From NCBI GenBank assembly GCA_024114885.1, contig CP099425.1, forward strand, positions 620,001 through 684,000: a stretch of 64,000 nucleotides of DNA. Reading direction: 5' to 3'. Numbering within the stretch: position 1 is the stretch's first letter; every line of letters starts with the position of its first letter. A program made the translations under genes and the position numbers. Below, piece by piece: positions 56,263 through 64,000 of this stretch. Under the pieces are notes generated by a model. That model was not told the origin of the DNA and searched no databases. It worked only from the letters and a program-made list of their open reading frames with translations. This stretch comes from Septoria linicola. Its lineage: Eukaryota > Ascomycota > Dothideomycetes > Mycosphaerellales > Mycosphaerellaceae.

Positions 56263-58643
56263 ATGCCGCGTCCGAAGGTGTGTTGTGATTCCCTAAATGC
56301 GATCCTGGCTTGCCAACAGCTAATGGCCCCATAGGTCAAGCCACAGGATAGGTATGGTTCTTCAAGGAAGACAAAAGTCTAGCGTCCACAACTCACGGCT
56401 TGATGTAGACAGCGCTCAGCACGTGCTTGCGTGCCTTGCAAAGCCTCAAAGATCCGCTGTGATGCTGGAGTGCCATGTGGGCCATGTCTGAAACGAGAGC
56501 GTATCGATGCATGTGTATACCTGGAATCTGCTCGGAAACGACAGAAGACATCGCCACTTCCCACCCCGAGCGTAGAAGATGCGTCTCCACGATATGATCC
56601 TCGACTTGAGGACGATTCCCAGCATGGTCGTTCCAAGACGACCGTGGTGCCCTTTGCTCCTATCGCGAGCATGCTGCCAGCTAATGGTCTGCAATCACGA
56701 GCTGCAACGGTGACTGGCACTCACACTTCACCCAGCAACACTCCGGAGCCAGGAAAGGATGCTTCACGCATGACACAAAGTCGGATGTTGCTGAGCTCCA
56801 AAGGCGAAAAACGTATGTGAAGCAATCTGACAAGCTCTTCGACTTGTGGCTGATAGAGTGGTAGTCTATGTTGGAGAGAATGCATCACTTTCGTTTCTAC
56901 AGTTTCTGCGAAGGATACTTAAGAAATACATGGGACCATCCGCTTTTACTGAGAACCAGTTCAAGGACAACATGTTGGAGATCGAAGTTCCGCGAGACGA
57001 GAGCCCGGTCATGACTGATCTATCGCGAGGCGACAAGTATGCATTAGTACAACTTTATCGAGAAGCGGTAAGAATCATTGATCTGGAGTGTAGTTGTGGC
57101 TGCTGACAACTCACAGTCGAGTGGCATCCTTGACCTTTTCACTGTTGCTGAGATACATGGCTTTTTGGATCGACACAATGCTCTTAGTCCTAGCAATTTC
57201 ATCGAAGTGGAAGACAAAAGAGCAAGAGCAGAGCAAGCCGCACTCAACATGATGCTCGCTATCGGGCATCAATGCCGTGGCCAGAATCCATTCGATGCGC
57301 ACAATGCCACGCGATCATTCAGCTGCGCGCAGAAATACGCATTTGAAGGCTTTCTGTGCGATCCCAGCCTCGACATGGTACGAGTGTTCTTACTGATGGC
57401 CTTTTACATGCTTGGAGCTTGCCACCGAAATGCAGCATTCATGTACTTGGGCATAGCTTCGAAAGCTGCTTGTGCTCTCGGATTGCACAGGAAAGACCAA
57501 TACAAAGGACTGTCCACAGCAGAATGTCTGCCGAGATGGCGAACCTGGAAAAGTCTGTTGATCTTGGACACTATTGTATCTTCGATTCTTGGCAGACCTG
57601 GAGGACTACCGTCGATGAGACCCGAGGACGACTCTGCTTATGACGGCGATGGAGAAATTGGCGAGTTCGATAAGCCCAGATGGCTTGCATCAAGAGCTGT
57701 CTTCGGGATCTGTTCTCACATTATCGAGCTGGAGCAGCAACTTGGCAGCGGACTCAACATGGACTTCCAAACTGCCGATGCCTTCTTACAGAGACTGAGG
57801 AAGTGGAACGATTCTGTCCCAGTCGAGCTACGACATTTTGCCAGCCTGAAAGACACCACCTTGGGACCAGCAGATCGAGAGTTGTTCATTGGAGCCACAC
57901 ATGTTGCGTGCTCGTACTACTTCACAATTATACTGGTGACACGGCCGTTTCTGATATCACATCTTATATCACAAATACGAAGGCGAAGGCGACCCAGCCT
58001 GGACAGGGCCGACCAGTTCTCTGCGGTCTCCGACCTAGCGCAAGCTTGCTTAGACAGCGCTGTGTACATGGCAAAGACCGGCTACATGTCTATAAACTCC
58101 ACGATTCTGTCAAACAATATGTGCCTGCTCAAGGCCTGGATGTTTGCAGCTGGACTTCTGCTTGGCTTCTCCATGTTTGCCCAAGCAGACCCAGTGCGCG
58201 AAGTGGATGGTGCCTTCCAGAACGCTATAGCAGTACTCGAGCGTCTTGGAGTCGTCTCACCACAGGCACGCCATTACTACGAGATCCTGAGTACCCTATC
58301 CGATGCGATAATGGCTCGGCGAGAACAACTTGGGCGTGAACGCCGCAAGAAGAGCAACCAATATGTCAGCCAGATCTTCACAGCTGACTTCCACGATGGA
58401 AGTGCGCAGGCACCTGCTTATACTACGCCTTCTTCTGGACCTAGTAATGTTGATATTAGTGCAGGCGGAAGTGCCGGGCTTGACAGTATGATGGGCTTTG
58501 ACTTTGACACAAGTAGTTTCGACGGTCTCTCGACGTCGTTCCCTGAGCAAGCGGATGGGGGCTGGACTGCGGACCCTCTGCTTTCCGATAATCTGTACAT
58601 AGACTGGGAGACGCTATGGCCTATGGATGGGATGATGATGTGA
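56263..58643 (+). CDS. Zn(II)2Cys6 transcription factor with fungal-specific domain
   Basis: The likely pathway regulator of the cluster. Exon 1 is only 15 bases (56263-56277, MPRPK); a 135-base intron joins it to RSARACVPCKASKIRCDAGV, giving a complete zinc cluster C-x2-C-x6-C-x5-C-x2-C-x8-C at residues about 10-37. The second exon ends near 56812. The next intron stays in frame only if its acceptor is GAG at 56858 rather than the nearby TAG at 56856. A fourth exon begins at 57117. Total about 716 residues. The middle holds the fungal_trans domain (AFYMLGACHRNAAFMYLGIASKAACALGLHR), and the C-terminus is Ser/Gly/Asp-rich and ends WPMDGMMM, possibly an activation region. It is probably nuclear and responsive to an aromatic inducer; the inducer is inferred from the neighbours. 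Confidence 0.82.
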
Positions 58644-58890
58644 TGGCACTCGAGAAAAGCATCTATGCAATATGTGATCAATGTCTACCCTACCTGGTCC
58701 CACGTCGTGTCATACTGCCAATTCTCTCGTAGTTATCCAGTAGTGAGAATTCAAGTTGCAAAACATGGATGCAAGAGAGATGAAACTGGGAGTAATTGTG
58801 AACATAGTGATGATGAATAATAGGTATCTTTCACGAAGCAAACGATCGTGCCCAACGCTCAGCCACGATCAAAAACTATACAAGCCAGCT

Positions 58891-60336
58891 CTAGTGCGCA
58901 GCCACAGCAACCCCGTTAGCTACCGGCGGTAGCCCATTCGGCTTGCTGATCGTGCCGAGAGCCTGTGGCCATTGCTGAGGCCACTTCGTCTTGATGTCCT
59001 CCCTCATGTCATAACTGTTCATCTCTGCCATTGTAAGCTTCTGGCTTTCATCCTTGACCTTGTACAGTGGGTTGTCGGTATTGTCAGAAAAGCCGATACG
59101 CTCGTGGATGTTCTCTCGCGCTCGTGCAGAGGCGGCTTGCACCTTCGATGCTCTTGGGCGTCGGACACGCTCGTAGAGCTTGAGTGCTTCTTCTACGCTG
59201 CCTGGGAAGAACTCCTTCTGGAAGACAAGGCCGAGTGCAGCGGAGTCTTCGAGTGCCATACATGCGCCTTGACTTTGGTCTGGCATCATTGGGTGTGCAG
59301 CGTCACCCATGATGCAGGTGACGCCCTTTTGCCAGTGCGAGTAAGGCTCGTGCACCCACAGTCTCCAAGGTCGGATCTCCTTGCCAATCGCGAGATGATT
59401 CCTGACACCAGTATCGAGGTCTGGATATGGTGCGAGAAGTTCTTCAACAGATGCATCAGCGTCCCACTTCTGTTCCGTGAAGTCACCCTTTTCGCGCGGG
59501 AAGAAGCAGTAGTATGATAGCAGGCTGCCGCTGTTGCAAGGTGAGAGAACAATCTTGTTCCAGCTGTGGTGGCCACCCCAGTACTCGATGGCGCTGTTCT
59601 TTGAGTAGTCTTCGTATCCGTGGGCAACTGCGTCTTTGGTCATGACGTTGGTGTGAAGACAGCTGGAGTCGGCAGGTCTCTTCTCGACTTGGATACCAAT
59701 GAGTTTTCGGATTTGCGAGCCAATGCCATCGGCGCCAATAATCGCGTCGTGCTTAGCTTGAACACCATTGGCGAAGGTGATCAGTCCTGCTGAGGTGTCT
59801 ACATCGACGCACTACACATCTGTTAGGGATTGTTCAGACCAGATGTTGGTAGTATTCCTCACTTTGTGGTTCACAACAAGCTTTACAGGCTCTCCAGCGC
59901 CTTCCTCTTGCGTCGCGCAGTCCATAAGCATCTTGTGCATGTCCTGTCTGTGGAACATGTAGTATCTTGAATGATGTCAGTCTATCAACCCTCATTATCT
60001 CGTGACTCAATTCACTTACGGATTGCCCCACTTCTCTTCATAGTCGCCAAGGTCATATACGCTCACGGGCTCGCCAGTCTTCCAGTCACGGTTGATCAGC
60101 TTTCGTAGGTAGACGCCATCACCCTTTTCGAGGTCGACGCCCCACTCCTTGAGCCACTTCATGCCATTAGCAGCGCAGGATATTGATGCACCAACTTCGC
60201 CGGCATAGTCTGCTCGCTCGTAGATGGTGACCTTGTGGCCTGCTCTCCGCAGGGCGATTGCAACTGCGACACCACCAACACCACCTCCCACGACTGCAAG
60301 GTCGAAAGGCTTCCAGTTGGAGCCGGGCTGAGACAT
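58891..60336 (-). CDS. FAD-dependent aromatic hydroxylase (salicylate hydroxylase-like)
   Basis: A flavoprotein monooxygenase of 446 residues; exons 60020-60336, 59863-59965 and 58891-59811. The N-terminal FAD loop is GGGVGGVAVAIALRRAGHKV, the NADPH/FAD fingerprint is GADGIGS, and the second FAD motif is GDAAHPMMPDQSQGACMALEDSAALG, in the order seen in salicylate and 3-hydroxybenzoate hydroxylases. Two introns of 54 and 51 bases splice cleanly (WGNP-YYMFHRQD and NHK-CVDV). Such enzymes turn salicylate into catechol by oxidative decarboxylation, or into 2,3-dihydroxybenzoate by ring hydroxylation; the two cannot be distinguished from sequence alone. It shares a divergent promoter with the dioxygenase. 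Confidence 0.9.
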
Positions 60337-60970
60337 GATGAGCTTGCTTGCTTCCAGATCGATAGGCGGATGTCTTCTGAGTGCTAGTGATGCTTGAAGG
60401 TGTTTTTGATCTGATTAAGATGTCTTGTTATGGTCGTTTGAGATGATGATGATGATGATGATGAGGTTTCCTCTGTGGTCTTTGAAGACGTCTAATATCA
60501 CTTCTGTCTATCATCTTGATAGCTCTAATCGCGGTACCTCGATAAAGTGTCTTCCGTTCTGATAGGACTACGGTGCTGTTGGATGTTCGATAGCCGTGTG
60601 TGTGAGCAAGCAAAAGTGCTCGGATCGTGCACTTCTTCCTGCAGACCAGCACCCAGTCAAAGCCCTTCGTGCACGACCCGTCGATAGCCGCTCTGCCTTT
60701 GTCCTTCCGAAATCTCCTTCCGACGACAGGGGATCTTCGTCCCTTGCGGGCCTAGCCGCTGAGGAGTTCGGAACTACAAGTCAGAGCTCGGATTCCACTG
60801 CGGCTAACTAGGCTGCAAGGACGAATGTTGGTCGTTCTGGAGCTGCTTATCCAACAAGTATCGTGCTATTCTTGCGGCAAGTGTTTGAGCTTTTCCTCTC
60901 ATCTTCATCTTTTGCTTCTGTTCTCAACATAATTATCACTATCTCCATATCGTACAGAATAGTCACAAAC
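60337..60970. promoter_or_regulatory. Divergent promoter, monooxygenase / dioxygenase, with GAT repeat
   Basis: 634 bases between two outward-facing pathway genes. Contains (GAT)7 at about 60442-60462, close to the monooxygenase start. No gene supported. Confidence 0.55.
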
Positions 60971-62077
60971 ATGGCCACCAACGGAGTTAACGGCAACAAA
61001 GCTGGTGCAGTCCAAACGCCAGAGGTTGGTCTTGGGAAAGAATGGACTGAACAGATAATCAGTGCCATGGGCCCAAAGACTGATGATCGACTGAGAGAAG
61101 TACTGGGCCCGCTAATTCGCCACATTCATGACTTTGCGAGAGAAGTCAACTTGACTGTCGACGAATGGATGGCTGGCGTTCAACTGGTCAATTGGGCTGG
61201 TCAGATGAGTAACGAGCGAAGGAACGAAGGCCAGCTCCTATGTGATGTGATTGGTCTTGAGTCGTTAGTATTTCATGAGATTGGTGCTGAAAGCTGTAAT
61301 CTGATGATCCTAGGTTGGTCGACGACATCACAGTACGAAAGGCAGCAGCTGCAGACGACTCTGCTACTGCTTCAGCAATCCTTGGACCATTTTTCAGACA
61401 CGATCATCCAGTCCGAGAATTTGGTGGCACGACCACATTCAACACACCAGAGGATGGCCAAGTCGCGTATGTCCACGGCACTGTTACCGATGCAAAGACC
61501 GGAAAGCCTATTCAAAATGCATCGATCGACGTGTGGCAAGCGAGCACGAATGGTACGAACGTAATCCCTGAAACGAGCTGAGTTTCTAGCTGACAATGGC
61601 AAGGTCTTTACGAACAACAAGATGAGAACCAGATCGAGCACAACTTGCGAGGAAAGTTCTACACGAACGATAAGGGCGAGTACGCGTTTTACTGCCTTCG
61701 ACCAACCCCGTACCCAGTAAGTCCACATTCAGGTGCATGCGTTCGACCTGTACTGACTCCACCAGGTGCCCTTCGATGGACCAGCAGGCAAGCTGTTACA
61801 ACTCATGGATCGCCACCCATACAGGCCAGCACACATCCACTACATTGTCCAGCATGAAGGCCACAAGCCCATCACTACACAGATCTTTGACGCTGAGTCA
61901 AAATACTTGGATGATGATTCCGTGTTTGCCGTCAAGGACTCTCTTGTTGTCAAATTTGAGCCTCGCAAGGGAGATTCTCAAGCTGAGTGGGAACTTCAGT
62001 ATGATGTGGCGTTGGCCAGAGATGATGAGAAGGGGCTTGGAAGTACGCCATCGACTTCGTCTGGTGCTATCGCTTAG
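60971..62077 (+). CDS. Intradiol ring-cleavage dioxygenase (catechol/hydroxyquinol 1,2-type)
   Basis: Opens catechol-type rings between the two hydroxyls using non-heme Fe(III). Exons 60971-61263, 61314-61552, 61604-61716 and 61766-62077 give 318 residues. An N-terminal helical dimerisation region (VLGPLIRHIHDFAREVNLTVDEWM) precedes the core. Iron ligands are visible as Tyr in PYPVP, Tyr in HPYRPAH, and His in the PAHIHY pair. ILGPFFR and VDVWQAS-type strands (IDVWQAS) are conserved. The product would be cis,cis-muconate from catechol or maleylacetate from hydroxyquinol; sequence alone does not settle which. The start ATGGCCACCAACGG has strong context. Intact. Confidence 0.92.
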
Positions 62078-62340
62078 GGTGTTGTTAGCGTTGGCGAATT
62101 ATGAAATGAATGTCTTCGAGCAGATTGAATCAAAACCTTTGTCTATTGCATATGGCTTGGCCTTTTCTTAGTGAATTACTGCCATGATAGACTTGATTTA
62201 CCTTGAAGCTCTACTGCCTCTTATCAAAACCGAGAAGTTCTTGAAGTCCAAGGCATGGTGATTTTGGAGAGCTCTGGAATAATTGAGAGGTTGGGACTAA
62301 AAGGCATGAGCCATAGATCGATTACTCTATACCAGAATGT

Positions 62341-63354
62341 CTAAGCGCTATCATCCTTGAACTTGCCAAGCTTGAACAGCTTCGCAGCGTTATCACGTCC
62401 AATTGCCTTGACAGTCTTGTCACTGTCAAGCTTGACACCATCATACCAATTGCAAGCATTTTCAAACGACTCGAATGGGTAATCGATTGAGAACAGTATC
62501 CTCTCAGCACCGATCTCCTTGATGCAGTATTCCAGCGTAGGCGTTGAGAAGTGCCCACTCGTTGTGATCCAGATGTTCTGAGCGAAGTAATCGCGAATAG
62601 TCTTCTTGCAGTCCAGACCCAGAGGCTTCTTGACATCCTCAAACCAGTGATTGATACGCCACAGGTCGAATGGAATGTGTTCGCCCAAGTGGCCGATCAC
62701 CACCTGAAGCTTAGGGAATCTGTCGAAAGTGCCATTGGTCACCATACCAAGAATATGCAGACTAACACCCTGCGCGAAGGAAAGAGGTGGGCCGAGAAGC
62801 CACTTTCGTGGAGCCCACAGCTTGTCGTAGAAGACTCCCGTTGGGTTTCTAGGGTGGAGGTAGAATGGCACATCAAGTTCTTGTACTGTTGACCAGAAGA
62901 CGTCCCAGTCGGGTGTGTCGTAGAAGATCATGCCAGTTCCTGACTCATCGTTCCGTTGCGTATCGTTGACAAGTGCGCCCTTGAATCCGTAGTCCTTGAC
63001 ACATCTTCGTAGCTCATCGGCAGCAGTCTGTGGGTCGTGCATGGAGAGAGTGGCGAATCCACCTAGACGGTCTTCGAAGCCCTTGATCTCCTTGGCGAGG
63101 TGGTCGTTGACTTCTCGTGCCAGCGCATCGGCTTCTTTGCGGTCCCAAACGTCTTGTACTCCAGGTGCTGTGTAGGAGAGAATCTTGTAGCCAACGCCAA
63201 ACTTGTCCATCTTCTCGATTCGTAGCTTGTTGATATCGTTGATCTCTTGAGTGTGCTTGGCCGGGTCAATCGCAAACAAGCCTGCCCACCATTGCGTCTT
63301 TTCCGCATTGCGAGGCAAAGCAAAAGCTTCTTCCAACGCAACTTTGCCCTTCAT
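62341..63354 (-). CDS. dhbA: 2,3-dihydroxybenzoate decarboxylase (amidohydrolase family)
   Basis: Non-oxidative decarboxylation of 2,3-dihydroxybenzoate to catechol. A single exon of 337 codons, the expected length for the fungal enzyme. The start MKGKVALEEAFALP provides the metal-ligand Glu in ALEEAF. YTAPGVQD, GALVNDTQR, FYLHPRNP (metal His), GPPLSFAQGVSLHILGMV, GHLGEHIPFDLWRINHWF (catalytic His) and ILFSIDYPFE (metal Asp) all match the Aspergillus decarboxylase pattern closely. Together with the monooxygenase and intradiol dioxygenase it supplies catechol for ring cleavage. The gene symbol follows the A. niger name. It converges with the dioxygenase gene, with 263 bases between stops. Confidence 0.93.
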   Translation of the reverse strand: MKGKVALEEAFALPRNAEKTQWWAGLFAIDPAKHTQEINDINKLRIEKMDKFGVGYKILSYTAPGVQDVWDRKEADALAREVNDHLAKEIKGFEDRLGGFATLSMHDPQTAADELRRCVKDYGFKGALVNDTQRNDESGTGMIFYDTPDWDVFWSTVQELDVPFYLHPRNPTGVFYDKLWAPRKWLLGPPLSFAQGVSLHILGMVTNGTFDRFPKLQVVIGHLGEHIPFDLWRINHWFEDVKKPLGLDCKKTIRDYFAQNIWITTSGHFSTPTLEYCIKEIGAERILFSIDYPFESFENACNWYDGVKLDSDKTVKAIGRDNAAKLFKLGKFKDDSA

Positions 63355-64000
63355 CTTTGCTGTTTATGGAATGAGAGTATCCTAGAGCTTTTGCCGATAA
63401 TGGTCTATGTTATGGTTCTTGGTAGCAGACAGAAGAGATTTGGGAAGCGGTACGAGAGATTCGAACGTGAAAAGTATTATCTTACAGAAGGGCTCCAGGG
63501 CTTTTGTATGATGTGCAATTAAGCTTACCGTTCACCTGCCAGCTAATGCCGCAGGCCAAGAGCATCGAATCGTGCGGGCTCGCTCTCCACGTCTCCACGA
63601 CGACTCCATCTTCGCACAGTCGTTGCTAAACGGAGCTCATGCCTGGAAGTCCTTCTGCCGTTGCCCGCGCCTCGTGCCTGGATGAGCTTCCTTCCAGTAT
63701 CGGACGGAGGACAATCACGGATAGTGCACTCATCGGCTGTGTACCTTGCCAAGCAGGCGCAGCTCTCGGGCGAACACGTGAGGTTGGGTGATATGCTCGA
63801 AGACGACTTTGAGACTGCTACTCCGTCGAGAGCTCTGTCAACGTCACACTTTGACATGATATTGAGTCTCTGTGGCAAGAATGCATGCAAAGGAAAGTGG
63901 AACAGAAATGAAGGGAGATTTTTCGGAAAGAGCGCAATCCCGATCGGAACTTCGCCAGCCGAGCTCACAGGGGCGAACATGCTTGAGACTTCACGTTTCA
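63355..64000. other. Right-edge region, nothing certain
   Basis: A minus-strand open frame at 63543-63980 is cysteine-containing in the middle (CSPESCACLARYTADECTIRDC) but lacks a recognised domain, and any gene could continue past the window edge. The left part is the decarboxylase upstream region. Confidence 0.35.

Noticed and set aside
63543..63980. Minus-strand 145-codon frame with several cysteines at the right edge
   Set aside because: The cysteine spacing fits no zinc cluster or secreted motif I know, there is no signal peptide, and the region may be incomplete.
1..64000. tRNA, rRNA or CRISPR arrays
   Set aside because: No B-box-like TTCGANNCC stretch with a foldable context, no rRNA core, and no spaced direct repeats were seen by eye. 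CRISPR is not expected in a fungus.

Overview
The window is nuclear DNA of a filamentous ascomycete. The evidence is genes split by short introns (about 50-80 bases, GT...AG with CTAAC/CTGAC-like branch sites), fungus-specific families (HET, Zn(II)2Cys6 regulators, HsbA, deuterolysin, HAM1-like) and a retrotransposon destroyed by repeat-induced point mutation (RIP). The gene mix suggests a Dothideomycete, possibly Mycosphaerellales; that placement is inference. All gene models were read by eye: exon joins were placed where frame and family similarity agree, and no search was run.

Layout. Bases 1 to about 5395 are a RIP-mutated block with almost no CpA/TpG, holding a dead Ty3/gypsy pol and a 16-base tandem repeat. 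From 5.4 to 13 kb is a sparse zone with a broken MFS drug-efflux gene and an F-box-like gene. From 13.5 to 23 kb is housekeeping DNA: HAM1-like protein, mitochondrial malic enzyme, HAD phosphatase, alcohol dehydrogenase. From 23.4 to 28 kb are a frameshifted HET gene, an intact HsbA-type wall protein and a cytochrome P450 remnant. From 28.3 to 47.6 kb are an ER DnaJ (Scj1-like), three NTF2-like proteins, a VOC protein, a membrane-anchored protein resembling a deuterolysin prodomain beside a full deuterolysin, a peroxisomal acyl-CoA ligase, a broken SDR, a MATE transporter and a secreted protein of unknown function. Fimbrin (48.9-51.0 kb) and a small six-cysteine secreted peptide follow.

Bases 52.2 to 63.4 kb look like a catabolic cluster for salicylate-type aromatics: epoxide hydrolase, aldehyde dehydrogenase, Zn(II)2Cys6 regulator, salicylate-hydroxylase-like monooxygenase, intradiol dioxygenase and 2,3-dihydroxybenzoate decarboxylase, mostly arranged around divergent promoters. 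The proposed route is aldehyde to salicylate (aldehyde dehydrogenase), then catechol (either directly by the monooxygenase or through 2,3-dihydroxybenzoate and the decarboxylase), then cis,cis-muconate (dioxygenase). The aldehyde dehydrogenase carries one in-frame TAG where a Trp codon is expected.

An overall oddity is the number of broken genes. The MFS, HET, P450, SDR and aldehyde dehydrogenase genes all carry frameshifts or stops, while neighbouring conserved genes read cleanly. All three nonsense changes could have arisen by C-to-T change at CpA, the same context as the RIP block.
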